Origin: Myxococcota bacterium
GTDB taxonomy: Bacteria > Myxococcota_A > Polyangia > JAAYKL01
DNA length: 37,996 nt
Direction of reading: 5' to 3'
Assembly: GCA_028278265.1 (NCBI GenBank)
Contig: JANQET010000477.1
Location: 1 to 37,996 of the forward strand
Numbering within the stretch: position 1 is the first letter of the stretch; every line of letters starts with the position of its first letter. Of this stretch, positions 25,628 through 36,226 are shown one piece after another. A model generated the notes under the pieces. It was not told the origin of the DNA, ran no database searches, and saw nothing but the letters and a program-made list of their open reading frames with translations. The translations under genes and the position numbers were made by a program.

Positions 25628-26740
25628 TCAGGGGGTGACCAGCGGCTGGGACCACCGGCGGGCAAACTCGGCGAAGCGCTGCTCAGCGATCGCCTCTTTG
25701 GCACCGGCCATCAATGATCCGTAGTGATGGAGGTTGTGCAGGGTGAGCAGTCTCGAGACCAGCATTTCACCCACCGTGAACAGGTGCCGCAGGTAGCGCC
25801 GATCGAATTGGCGGCAGCAGGGACACGAGCAACCAGGCTCGAGGGGCAGGGGATCGTCGATGTATCGCGCCTGTTTGATATTGATGCGTCCCCCGTGAAC
25901 AAACGCTTGACCGTTGCGCGCGTTGCGCGTTGGCATCACACAGTCGAACATGTCGATACCCTGTCCAATCGCCGTGAGGAGATCGTCCGGGGTACCCACC
26001 CCCATCAGGTAGCGGGGCCGCTCCGCCGGCATCTGAGGAGCGACCGCCCGGAGGATCCGGTACATCTGTTCAATCGGCTCTCCCACCGACAGCCCGCCCA
26101 AGGCCAGCCCATCGAAGTCGAGCTCGGCGAGGGTTTGCAGATGGGCCAGCCGCAGATCTTCGTGAATCCCGCCCTGAACGATGCCGAACAAGGCCTGGTG
26201 CGCCGGCCGGATCAGCGCCACCTGCTGACGGGCCCACAGGGTGGTGCGATCCACCGCCCGCTCCACCTCCTCCCGCGAGGCGGTCCCGTGGGGGCACTCG
26301 TCGAGGATCATCGCAATGTCGGATCCGAGCGCCCCTTGAATCTCAATCGCCCGCGCCGGGGTGAGGTTCACCCGCTGGCCGTCGATATGGGAGGAAAACA
26401 CCACACCGTCATCGGTGAGCTTGACCCGCTCCCCCAGGCTGAACACCTGAAACCCGCCGGAATCGGTCAGCGTGGGGCCCCGCCACCCCATGAACTCGGC
26501 CAAGCCGCCTGCACCGCGAATCAGCTCTTCGCCGGGCCGCAGCATCAAGTGATAGGTGTTGCCGAGCAGAATGGACGCGCCGCTGTCCCGAACTTCGTCC
26601 GGGGTGACCGCCTTGACCGAGGCCCGGGTACCGACCGGCATGAAGGCCGGTGTCGGGACGGTCCCGTGGGCAGTGGTGATCAAGCCGCTGCGGGCCAAAT
26701 CGTCAGTGTGTCGAACTCGAAAGGAAAAGGCGTCGGTCAT
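25628..26740 (-). CDS. tgt: Queuine/preQ1 tRNA-guanine transglycosylase
   Basis: The 370-residue cytoplasmic enzyme exchanges guanine 34 of the tRNAs for Asp, Asn, His and Tyr against preQ1. Length and motifs are those of bacterial Tgt: the catalytic region LTDSGGFQVFSLG, ALGGLSVGEP, MPTRNARNGQAF, and the zinc site CSCPCC followed by RRYLRHLF. It starts 11 bp after queA, whose product performs the next step, so the two form an operon for queuosine synthesis downstream of the Ser/Thr kinase gene. The next gene on the same strand, the sensor kinase, is 85 bp away. Confidence 0.96.
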   Translation of the reverse strand: MTDAFSFRVRHTDDLARSGLITTAHGTVPTPAFMPVGTRASVKAVTPDEVRDSGASILLGNTYHLMLRPGEELIRGAGGLAEFMGWRGPTLTDSGGFQVFSLGERVKLTDDGVVFSSHIDGQRVNLTPARAIEIQGALGSDIAMILDECPHGTASREEVERAVDRTTLWARQQVALIRPAHQALFGIVQGGIHEDLRLAHLQTLAELDFDGLALGGLSVGEPIEQMYRILRAVAPQMPAERPRYLMGVGTPDDLLTAIGQGIDMFDCVMPTRNARNGQAFVHGGRINIKQARYIDDPLPLEPGCSCPCCRQFDRRYLRHLFTVGEMLVSRLLTLHNLHHYGSLMAGAKEAIAEQRFAEFARRWSQPLVTP

Positions 26741-26751
26741 CAGGTTCTTCT

Positions 26752-27815
26752 CTACGGGTTGAAACGGGGCGGTTCGGCCGAGGGCAAAATGAGCATCGCA
26801 TCGCCGTAGCTGTAAAAACGATACCGCTCTTGCACCGCGGCGGTGTAGGCCCGGCGAATTCGCTCCTCCCCGGCCAGGGCGCAGACCAGGCAGAGCAATG
26901 TGGAACGGGGTAAGTGAAAATTGGTCAGCAGGCCGTCCACCGCGTTGAAGGTAAATCCCGGGGTGATGAACAGATCGGTGAACCCGGAGCAGGCCTCAAT
27001 CGTTCCATGGGTGGCATAGGCGCCCTCGAGGGCACGCACCGTGGTCGTGCCCACGGCGATCACCGGCCGGCCGGCGGACTTGGCTCGATCGATCTTGGCT
27101 GCCACCGCCTCCTCGATCAGATACTGTTCTTCATCCATCCGGTGCTCGGCGATATCATCGACGACAATCGGCCGAAAGGTTCCCGGTCCCACGTGCAGGG
27201 TGATAAAGGCGATCTCGTTACCCCGGGCCTTCAGCTCGGCGAGGGCCGCTTCGGTCAGGTGAAGACCGGCGGTCGGCGCGGCCACCGATCCGTCGTGCCG
27301 GGCATACACCGTCTGGTACCGCGCGCGATCGGATTTCTCGGGAGCCCGCTTGATATACGGCGGTAGCGGCACCTCACCCACCGATTGCAGCACCTGTTTG
27401 ACCGCTTGCCCCGACGCCGCGAATCGGACCGTGGTGTCCCCCCGCTCCCCGCGGGTTTCTATCTCAGCGACGAGATCACCGCAGCTCACCTGATCTCCGG
27501 GCCTCAGCGGCTTGTTGGCCCGCGCCAACGTGGACCAGACCGAGGCGGTTTCCCCCTCCTCGACGAGCCGCACCAACAGCAGCTCCACCGCTCCACCGGT
27601 GGGACGTCGACAGTGCAACCGGGCGGGAATCACTCGGGTGTCGTTGGCCACGAGCAGGGCGTCGCGGGGCAAGTAGTCGGTCAACTCGGTGATGCTGGCG
27701 TGTGCCAGCCGATCGGGTTTTGGGCCGAGCACCAGCAATCGGCCCCCGTCCCGTTCGGTCGGGGGATGGGCCGCGATCAGCTCGTCGGGTAGCTGGTAGT
27801 CGAAGAAATCGGGCT

Positions 27816-27819
<4 letters not shown>
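26752..27819 (-). CDS. queA: S-adenosylmethionine:tRNA ribosyltransferase-isomerase
   Basis: QueA transfers and rearranges the ribosyl group of SAM onto preQ1 in tRNA, giving epoxyqueuosine. The product from the GTG at 27819 is 355 residues and begins MKPDFFDYQLPDELIAAHPP, the normal QueA N-terminus. Further family segments are ANDTRVIPARL, GEVPLPPYIKR, RYQTVYARHDGSVAAPTAGLH and TNFHLPRSTLL. The frame is open 61 codons further upstream, but that part overlaps the kinase gene and has no QueA similarity. The GTG overlaps the kinase stop in GTGA, so translation is probably coupled to the kinase. No independent ribosome site is evident. Confidence 0.95.
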
Positions 27820-29906
<2,087 letters not shown>

Positions 29907-29932
29907 TGGGGACCTCCTCAGCCCACCGACGG

Positions 29933-32149
29933 CTATCGTCGTCGGCGACGTTTCCCCTTCTGCGCAGCGCTCTTCACGACAAAATCGGCATTAATGGCGG
30001 GCACTTCGAGTTTTTCACCAGACGGCAGATCAACTGCTCGGCTGCCGGCCACTTTGCCGTAGACATCGACCCAGGAGTACATGCCGGCATCGGTTTCCCC
30101 GCGATACACGACGTAGATCGCGCATTTGGCTCCCTTGGGACAACTGGTGGCCATGTAGAGCAGAAAGACGGTGACCCCTTTTTCGGTGTTGATATTGACC
30201 ACGCGCCCGGTGACCTTGGCTTTTTTATTGACATGGGCGTTGGGGCTGCGCGCCAGGGTCGGGTAGTCGAGACGGGGGTCCAGCTCTTCGGACCAGGTGG
30301 CAATCGCCCCCTTCAAATCCCCGATGCGCGTCACTTTGACCGTCTGGGTCCTCGGTGCTTTGTTGGGGGCACGGGCGGTGATCTGAATCGAATGTTCACC
30401 CATCGCCGGTAGGGGCACGGAGGTGTTGAAACCGACTGCCGTGATCCCCACTGCCTTTCCGTTCACCGTCACCTTGGCGCCCTCCTCGGTGATGCCGGCG
30501 CAGGTCACGGTCTCGGTGTCCACGATGGCGTTGCGCGCCGGCCGGTCGATTTGCAGCCGGGTCTGGGGAATGGTCAGCACGTGCTGTCCCTGCTCACTCA
30601 AGCCCTTGGCATCGGTGATCTGAAACGAGACGCCGTAGACCAGATTCTCTGCAGTGCTCTGGTTCACCGCGGCGATTTTGGTCAGCTCGACCCGATGGGC
30701 GTAGGCACCGTTCACCGGTTGGACGGTCTGTCCCTCCACGGTGAGGGCGATCCCCGGAATGACGCGAAAGTTGACGACCACAAACGGTTGGGCACCAACC
30801 AGCCCGGTCATATCGGTCGTGATTAAATGGCGTAGCACAATGGGAAAGCTGTGCTGCTCGGCCGGCCGTCCCGGTTCGGTGTAAAGCACTTGGATTTCAT
30901 TGGCCCCGATTTGGAGCTGGGTCATCGGCAGGTCGATTCGGGCCTGCCCGTTGACCACCTGAACGGTTTGGCCGCCCAGCTGCAATGTGGTTCCCGGCGG
31001 TGCGGCGGGAAACGAGAACACGGTGGCCACCGCTTTACCGTCCGGTGTGGAAAACACCTGAGGCCGCACGGACTGGCCATCGTCAAACACGAAAAGGTAA
31101 ACCAGCACGCCGGCGCCGGCCAGGATCACCACGACCATGGCGACAATCAATCCGATGATCAGCCCCCCTTTGCGCTCCCCTCCCCCTTGCTCCTCTTCAT
31201 CCCACCACTGATCATCGTCGGTGGTCGGGGACGCCGCCGTTGATGTGGCCTGTTTCGGGGTGACTTTGCTCTCCCCCATCACCGGCTGATCGACGGTCTT
31301 GGCCTCAGCGCTCTGGGTCGGGGCCGGCGTCGGCTCGGCAGCAGCCGGTTTGGGTTGGGGTTCGGGCTCTGCCGGGGGCGGCGTAATGCCCCGCTTGGTG
31401 TCCGCTTTTTGGCTCGGCGGGACGACCATCCCCAGCATCGTGCGATTGCTCGGACCGCCCGGTGCGGCTGCCGGAGGGGCCCCCGAAGTGACTGCCTTGG
31501 CCATCGGCGGCTTGGACGATTTTTTGGACGGCATCTTGTCCGTGGAGACCGAGGGCATACCAAACACGGTCTTCTGACCGGATCCGGCGACCGGTGCGGG
31601 CCGCGGTTGGGCAGCCGGCGCGCTGTCTCCCTTGGGTGTACCAGGCCCCGCAGCGGGCGGCTCAGCCGCGGCACCCGCGGTATCGATCATCGTCTGCGCG
31701 GTGCCCAGCTCGTTCCGTGGCGCCTCCGTCGGGGCAGAGGCCGGCTGGGCCTGGGCTGGTGAAATCGGCTGGGCTTGGGCCGGTGAAACCGGCTGGGCTT
31801 GGGCCGGTGAAACCGGCTGGGCTTGGGGGGGCGCCTGCACCTGGCCGAACATCATCGTTTTATTGCCCCCAGCCTGATCCGTTGCGGGTTTGGCGGGCTG
31901 GGGCTGCGCCGGAGACACCGGCTGGGCCTGGGCCGGTTTAGCCGGTGGGGCCTGAGCCGATTTGGCCGGCTGGGCCTGGCCGAACATCATCGTTTTGGCA
32001 GTGCCTTCGGACTGGGCCGCCGGTTTGGCCTGTTGCGTCGACGGAGGGGACTTGGCTGCACCACCGGGGGTGAGCTCGCTGCCGCAAGCCGAACAAAACT
32101 CAATGGCGTCGTCGTTGGACACACCGCACATCTGACAGATTTTCGCCAC
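29933..32149 (-). CDS. Zinc-ribbon, Pro/Ala-rich membrane protein with repeated Thr motifs
   Basis: GTG at 32149 is used, with GAGGAG 8 nt upstream. The 738-residue protein has a zinc ribbon (Cys5, Cys8, Cys19, Cys22). A disordered Pro/Ala/Gln-rich cytoplasmic region of about 300 residues contains AKTMMFGQ, NKTMMFGQ, AQTMIDT, QKTVFGM and NRTMLGM. A membrane helix (about 331-355) is followed by periplasmic beta domains, one of which (about 550-620, with GAKVTVNGKAVGI) looks like a bacterial Ig-like domain. A final domain with KKAKVTGRVVNINTEKGVTVF and a basic tail GKRRRRR ends it. Family unknown to me. Because the kinase gene lies 26 bp downstream and shares the plan, I infer a kinase partner or substrate whose Thr motifs are phosphorylated and bound by FHA domains. 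It contains an internal 24-bp tandem repeat. Confidence 0.78.
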   Translation of the reverse strand: MAKICQMCGVSNDDAIEFCSACGSELTPGGAAKSPPSTQQAKPAAQSEGTAKTMMFGQAQPAKSAQAPPAKPAQAQPVSPAQPQPAKPATDQAGGNKTMMFGQVQAPPQAQPVSPAQAQPVSPAQAQPISPAQAQPASAPTEAPRNELGTAQTMIDTAGAAAEPPAAGPGTPKGDSAPAAQPRPAPVAGSGQKTVFGMPSVSTDKMPSKKSSKPPMAKAVTSGAPPAAAPGGPSNRTMLGMVVPPSQKADTKRGITPPPAEPEPQPKPAAAEPTPAPTQSAEAKTVDQPVMGESKVTPKQATSTAASPTTDDDQWWDEEEQGGGERKGGLIIGLIVAMVVVILAGAGVLVYLFVFDDGQSVRPQVFSTPDGKAVATVFSFPAAPPGTTLQLGGQTVQVVNGQARIDLPMTQLQIGANEIQVLYTEPGRPAEQHSFPIVLRHLITTDMTGLVGAQPFVVVNFRVIPGIALTVEGQTVQPVNGAYAHRVELTKIAAVNQSTAENLVYGVSFQITDAKGLSEQGQHVLTIPQTRLQIDRPARNAIVDTETVTCAGITEEGAKVTVNGKAVGITAVGFNTSVPLPAMGEHSIQITARAPNKAPRTQTVKVTRIGDLKGAIATWSEELDPRLDYPTLARSPNAHVNKKAKVTGRVVNINTEKGVTVFLLYMATSCPKGAKCAIYVVYRGETDAGMYSWVDVYGKVAGSRAVDLPSGEKLEVPAINADFVVKSAAQKGKRRRRR
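31743..31831 (-). repeat. 24-bp tandem repeat coding for AQPVSPAQ
   Basis: Units at 31743-31766, 31767-31790 and 31791-31814 are followed by a partial fourth. The second and third are identical and the first differs at three positions or so. They encode an eight-residue Pro/Ala/Gln repeat in the disordered cytoplasmic region. Identity of neighbouring units points to recent expansion, so the copy number may vary between strains. Confidence 0.85.
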
Positions 32150-32200
32150 CTTGTTGACTCCTCTATCTCAATCACCACCAATGGACACTTGTGTATTAGT

Positions 32201-33205
32201 TTATTGGGACCTCGTCGTCTTGGCAAATACTGTTCGAAAACGAGCCCGTTTTCCAGAGAGCTCCACCACGTGCGCCATCCCCACGGACCGCCCCTGTCCG
32301 ATCAACGACAGGGGAACCGCGTCGACCGCCCCGGTCTGGAGATACAGGGAGTCGTGCCAGATGCCCTCGGACACCGCTGTAGCGCCGTCGTCGAGCGTGG
32401 CGTGTCCCCCTGACTCGTAGACATAGCCGAACAGCCCGAAACGAAGCTCGTTCACCCGCAACAGCTCGGCCAGGGCCGGATCGCCCAGGTTTACATCGCC
32501 ACGCCCCCGATCGACCGCCTGCGCCCCGCGCCCCAAAGGAGGGGAAGGGGCGAGGATCACGGTGGTCCGCGCTTCGTCGAACAGGGAGGTGAGCTCCTCG
32601 AGATCGCTTTTTTGATATGCACACCCGCGCTTTCCCGCTTTGAGGTAGTACGGATTGTAGTACCCCGGGATGCTGACGATGTTGATGTTCCCCAAAATCA
32701 CTCGCCTGATTCGAGTCATATCCAATATTTGGGGGTATTTCTGCCGCACCTGTCGCACTGCCCGCCGAAAGACGTCAAAACTCTCCTGGGCCCCGGGGCA
32801 GACCAGAATCGGCACCGGCGCCTGGGCCAGACGCTCGAGAATCGGCGTCACCTGGTTGTCGAGCAGGCCGACACCGCCGGCGACCAGGATTGCTTGAACC
32901 CCGGTTTTTCTGAACTCGTTCAAAAAGAAATCGATATTGGCCAAATTGGCCGTGGAGGGTTCGACGACGCCGGCGAGCACGCCGAGCACGATTTGTCCCC
33001 GTTTGATCCCGCGAATGGTCACCGATAGCCCGTCGCGCTCGACAGTCAACGGGGTCAGGTTGAACTTCTCCCGAACACCGTCGTCATAGGGTTTGGCACA
33101 GCGCAAAAACCCCTGTCCCCGCTTCTTGCCCCCTTCGGGTTCGTCCGCGCTACCACACCCCAAGGCGAGCACTGCAACGAGCATCGCGATATGTCTTCTA
33201 AACAT
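32201..33205 (-). CDS. Lipoprotein with a degenerate metallophosphoesterase-like fold
   Basis: The 334-residue product has a good lipoprotein signal (MLVAVLALGCGS, Cys at residue 17). The rest follows the strand-helix order of calcineurin-like phosphoesterases: a strand entering LGVLAGVVEP, a strand ending ILVAGGVGLLDN, ILVCPGAQES in place of the GNHE turn, TTVILAPSPPLG in place of the His strand, and LRFGLFGYVYESGG in place of the GHxH turn. In each, the metal-binding Asp, Asn or His is missing, so a hydrolase activity is unlikely and a binding role is inferred. The family call is from pattern memory and needs a structure search. It lies 72 bp after the DUF296-like gene and 51 bp before the zinc-ribbon gene, in the same direction. 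Confidence 0.6.
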   Translation of the reverse strand: MFRRHIAMLVAVLALGCGSADEPEGGKKRGQGFLRCAKPYDDGVREKFNLTPLTVERDGLSVTIRGIKRGQIVLGVLAGVVEPSTANLANIDFFLNEFRKTGVQAILVAGGVGLLDNQVTPILERLAQAPVPILVCPGAQESFDVFRRAVRQVRQKYPQILDMTRIRRVILGNINIVSIPGYYNPYYLKAGKRGCAYQKSDLEELTSLFDEARTTVILAPSPPLGRGAQAVDRGRGDVNLGDPALAELLRVNELRFGLFGYVYESGGHATLDDGATAVSEGIWHDSLYLQTGAVDAVPLSLIGQGRSVGMAHVVELSGKRARFRTVFAKTTRSQ

Positions 33206-33277
33206 GCTGCGGAGTGTACGTGTTTAAGGCATCTCAGACAACCCTGGCCTGGCGGCTTCTTTCACGGAGCTGCACCC

Positions 33278-34072
33278 TCACCTTCGCGGTCGGACTTCGA
33301 CGTCGAAGACCATCCGCTTCCCCTCTTCGTCCTTTAGGCTGAACTTGAGAATGTGCAGACCGAGCTGGACCTGTCGTCCATTGGGTTTGCGCAGGGTGAC
33401 GTGCTCGTCATCGATTCGGGTCACGGTACACCGGCCGAATTGGCGGTGATTGACGATATCTCCGTGATCCGGACGATCTTCTGGTTCATCGTCAAGGGGC
33501 GGTGCTTCTCGCTCGATTCGCCGGGATTCGGCGATCGCCTGGGCCCATTTTTGCTGGGTCGAGGCGTCCGTCTCGGTCGGGCTGGTCCAGACGTTGTCCG
33601 CCTCGGGCGGAGCGTGAACCGCCGTCGGTTCGACCTGGGTCGGCGACGGCTGGTGGGTCGAGGCCGTTGTGCGCCCCGCCCCGCTGCCCTTGGCACTGCT
33701 CGCCTCCGACTCCAGCAGGGTGAGCTGGGTCAGGGTCAACTCGACCGACTCGACAATCGCGCTGCTCAGTCGTCCGCCGATAAGTTGGATCCCGTTGTCG
33801 GTCTGTCGCGACAGAGAACAGGTGTATTCGTCGATGCAGACGTTGTTGACCTGGCGCACCCGTCCGTGCAGGCTCAAAAGCGCAAAGGGCCCCTCGAGGA
33901 TCACCGATTCACTGTTTTGACTCCCCTTGAGTTCGACCGACTCCAGCTCACCGAAACCGTGAACATTGCAGAACGTCAGGTTCGCCCGGCCGACCAACGC
34001 CCGGATTTCCGCGAGCAACTCGACCCCGCCCTTCAGGTGAACACCGATCGGCGCTTGGTGTGTCATGGCCAT
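33278..34072 (-). CDS. DUF296 (plant/prokaryote conserved)-like protein with SH3-like tail
   Basis: Starts at GTG 34078, ATG 34072 and ATG 34066 are possible; TGGGG a few bases upstream favours one of the ATGs. The N-terminal part (about 5-120) matches the DUF296/PCC fold: IGVHLKGGVELLAEIRALV, VHGFGELESVEL, LEGPFALLSLHGRV and LIGGRLSSAIVESVELTL. The His residues that bind metal in many members (HxH and GGH) are replaced (EYT and GGR). A Ser/Thr/Pro/Glu-rich linker (about 125-190) leads to a small beta domain (GDIVNHRQFGRCTVTRIDDEHVTLR) resembling SH3/Tudor-like modules. DUF296 proteins are DNA-associated in plants and poorly understood in bacteria. A promoter-like site lies 106 bp upstream, so this may be the first gene of the series that includes the kinase. 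Confidence 0.7.
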   Translation of the reverse strand: MAMTHQAPIGVHLKGGVELLAEIRALVGRANLTFCNVHGFGELESVELKGSQNSESVILEGPFALLSLHGRVRQVNNVCIDEYTCSLSRQTDNGIQLIGGRLSSAIVESVELTLTQLTLLESEASSAKGSGAGRTTASTHQPSPTQVEPTAVHAPPEADNVWTSPTETDASTQQKWAQAIAESRRIEREAPPLDDEPEDRPDHGDIVNHRQFGRCTVTRIDDEHVTLRKPNGRQVQLGLHILKFSLKDEEGKRMVFDVEVRPRR

Positions 34073-34177
34073 AAGCACCCCATCATTGCTGTCAGAAAAG
34101 CCGGTCGCCGGACCGGACCGTCGCGCCTGTGCTGGATAGACGATTCGTGATAAGAAATATTTTTTCGACAGTCGACA

Positions 34178-34207
34178 ACTATACGGACTCGCCCCTTAAT
34201 GACTCAA
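34178..34207 (-). promoter_or_regulatory. Sigma-70-like promoter ahead of the DUF296-like gene
   Basis: Read on the minus strand, TTGAGT (34207-34202) and TATAGT (34183-34178) are separated by 18 bases. They match the consensus at four and five of six positions. The site lies between the stop of the receiver gene and the next start, so it could serve the whole minus-strand series down to tgt. Confidence 0.45.
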
Positions 34208-34221
34208 TCTCCCCCCTGCAG

Positions 34222-34611
34222 TCAGCTCTGTTCGGCGAGCAATCGTTTTATTTTCAAGGTGAGCTCGGCGAAATTGAACGGCTTGTTGAGGTGCTCGTCG
34301 GCCCCGTAGAGCGGCGAAGTCATATCGTTGAGGCTTTCGCCGATACCGGTCAACATGATCACTCCGGTGCGGGCGATGGACTCGTCGCGACGAATGGCCT
34401 TGCAGACCTCCCAACCGTTCATATTGGGCATCATCACATCTAAGATTACGATATCCGGTCTGTGTTTTCGGGTGAGCTCGAGCGCCTCGGAACCGTCTGA
34501 TGCGGTGATGATATCACAATCCAGATTCTGCAGGCGCTTCATCAAGATGCCAACGAGTTCAGGATCATCATCAGCGATGAGGATACGAGATTTTGCCTGT
34601 TGATTCGTCAT
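34222..34611 (-). CDS. Stand-alone response regulator receiver protein
   Basis: The product is a single CheY-like receiver of about 129 residues. It has the acidic pocket ADDDPE, the phospho-acceptor Asp in IVILDVMMPNMNGWE, the Thr in MLTG and the Lys in LNKPFNFAEL, and no output domain. It would act as a phosphorylation relay or through protein contact. AGAGG lies five bases before the ATG at 34611, which makes this start the best; an ATG at 34614 and a TTG at 34635 are alternatives. The large sensor kinase in this window lacks a receiver of its own, so the two could work together, though they are 9 kb apart. It is separated from the TolC-like gene by about 145 bp and has no clear promoter. 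Confidence 0.9.
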   Translation of the reverse strand: MTNQQAKSRILIADDDPELVGILMKRLQNLDCDIITASDGSEALELTRKHRPDIVILDVMMPNMNGWEVCKAIRRDESIARTGVIMLTGIGESLNDMTSPLYGADEHLNKPFNFAELTLKIKRLLAEQS

Positions 34612-34756
34612 CATTTCCTCTGAGTAGTCGCTCAACCCACGACCACCGCATATGCTCTAAGAAGGCTGCTTAAAAAGTCACAGAATGTCAACTGCCTAAG
34701 TCCCCCACATCATAAGTATTGTTTTAGATCGGATGGCCCGGATTTGAAAGCAGATT

Positions 34757-36226
34757 TTATTTTTTTGAAAGGTCCAGCAGATCCTGCCCGACACTGTTGA
34801 GCAGGGACAACAAAGCGATCTGGGATTCGAGCCGTTTGGTCGCCAAATTGATCTCCGCCGCCGCGGCGGTGCGTCGCGCGTCGGTCACGTCGAGCGAGGA
34901 CCCGGTTCCCGCGTTGTAGGCCGCCTCCACCAGGACGAGGGCTTCTTTGGCCAGCTGTTCCTGTTTGGCGGCGCTGTCAACGGACAGAAATGCGGTGAGA
35001 CAGTCCCGGCGCGCCTTGCGCACCTCCAGTGAGACATTCTGCTCGGCGTCCTGGCGCTGAATTGCCGCCTGACGCAGCGATGCCCGTTTGAGGTCCAGAT
35101 CTCCGTAGCGAAACTGGTTGTAAATCGGCACGCTCAAGGTGACCAGGGCAGTCCAGCGGGAGCGATCGGCAGATCCGATATCCCCCGGTTTGGTGAACTG
35201 ATACTGGAGTTGCCATGCGGCATCCAAGGTTGGCAGGAACTGCATCCACGATTGATCGAGTTGTTTGGCGAACAGCTTCTCCATCATGCGCTTGGACTTG
35301 ACATCCGGTCGATCACGAACCGCCTGACGGGCCAGAACCTCATCGGACTCCTGCGGGATCTCGATCGGGGGGGCGTCCTGGGGCATGGGCAGCCCCTTGC
35401 GTCCGGTCAGAATGGCCAGGGCATCGCGGGCGTTGTCAAAGGCCAGATGGGCGGTAAGCAGCTCCTGATGCGCCTGTTCCAAATCGGTCTGAGCGCGAAT
35501 GACATCGATGCGCAGTCCGGTGCCCGCGTCGAACCTCGCCTGGGCCACCTTGAGGTGATGGCTGGTCGAGTGCACCTGACTCTCGCTCATTTGAATCAGC
35601 GATTGAGCCATCAGGGCCACGTAGTAGGCCTGGGCCACCCCGAGGAGCACCTGTTGGCGCACCTGCCGGATGGTCATGCGGGCCAGCTCGACGCCGCTCT
35701 TGGCCACGCTGATTTTATACCATGACTCCACGTTGATCAGGGTCAGCCCCACCTCCAAGGTGCCCTTGAGATCGTGCTGGGGCATCACCACCATCTCACT
35801 CGATCCGCCAGGGGGTTGCATCGACTCGGGCAGACCCTCCGAAAAATTGACCGAGTCCTCGTGATCCCGCCGCATGAACTGGACCTTTCCCTGGGCTCCG
35901 GGGAGGACCAACCCCCAGGCCGAAGCGAGCTGGGCTTGGGACTTCTCCAACTCCAGCCGGGTCGCCGCGAGTGTCAGGTTTCGCTTCTCAGCGGCACCGA
36001 GCGCCTGGGCCAGGTTCATCGGCTCCCCCGGCGTGATCGTGGGCAACTCCCGATCGAGGCCGTGCACCGGTGGGGGATCGCCCTCGGGGCGAGGGGGCTG
36101 GACTTCTGGCGGAGGGGCCGACTGAGCCGGTGCGGCTTTTTGTTGCGGGTCGGCAGTCACCGCGGCGGATCCGGCCATCACGCACAGACTCACGAATAAA
36201 CATATGGTTCGTTGCTCAACTCTCAT
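34757..36226 (-). CDS. TolC-family outer membrane efflux protein
   Basis: ATG at 36226 is chosen because GGAGA precedes it by 7 nt and the signal peptide (RTICLFVSLCVMAGSAAVTA) begins directly after; the frame continues nine codons upstream. The 489-residue protein has a Pro-rich segment after the signal (about 25-60). Two copies of the long helix-strand-helix outer membrane factor unit follow, with hallmark segments NLAQALGAAEKRNLTLAATRLELEKSQ split over the first helix start, FDAGTGLRIDVIRAQTDLEQ in the first half and YNAGTGSSLDVTDARR in the second. It forms trimers spanning outer membrane and periplasm for export of drugs, metals or proteins. No membrane-fusion or pump gene is next to it in the window, so its partner is elsewhere. 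Confidence 0.9.
   Translation of the reverse strand: MRVEQRTICLFVSLCVMAGSAAVTADPQQKAAPAQSAPPPEVQPPRPEGDPPPVHGLDRELPTITPGEPMNLAQALGAAEKRNLTLAATRLELEKSQAQLASAWGLVLPGAQGKVQFMRRDHEDSVNFSEGLPESMQPPGGSSEMVVMPQHDLKGTLEVGLTLINVESWYKISVAKSGVELARMTIRQVRQQVLLGVAQAYYVALMAQSLIQMSESQVHSTSHHLKVAQARFDAGTGLRIDVIRAQTDLEQAHQELLTAHLAFDNARDALAILTGRKGLPMPQDAPPIEIPQESDEVLARQAVRDRPDVKSKRMMEKLFAKQLDQSWMQFLPTLDAAWQLQYQFTKPGDIGSADRSRWTALVTLSVPIYNQFRYGDLDLKRASLRQAAIQRQDAEQNVSLEVRKARRDCLTAFLSVDSAAKQEQLAKEALVLVEAAYNAGTGSSLDVTDARRTAAAAEINLATKRLESQIALLSLLNSVGQDLLDLSKK

Noticed and set aside
34686-34691. A perfect TTGACA on the minus strand upstream of the receiver gene
   Set aside because: No acceptable -10 hexamer is found at 15-19 bases, so it is not called a promoter.
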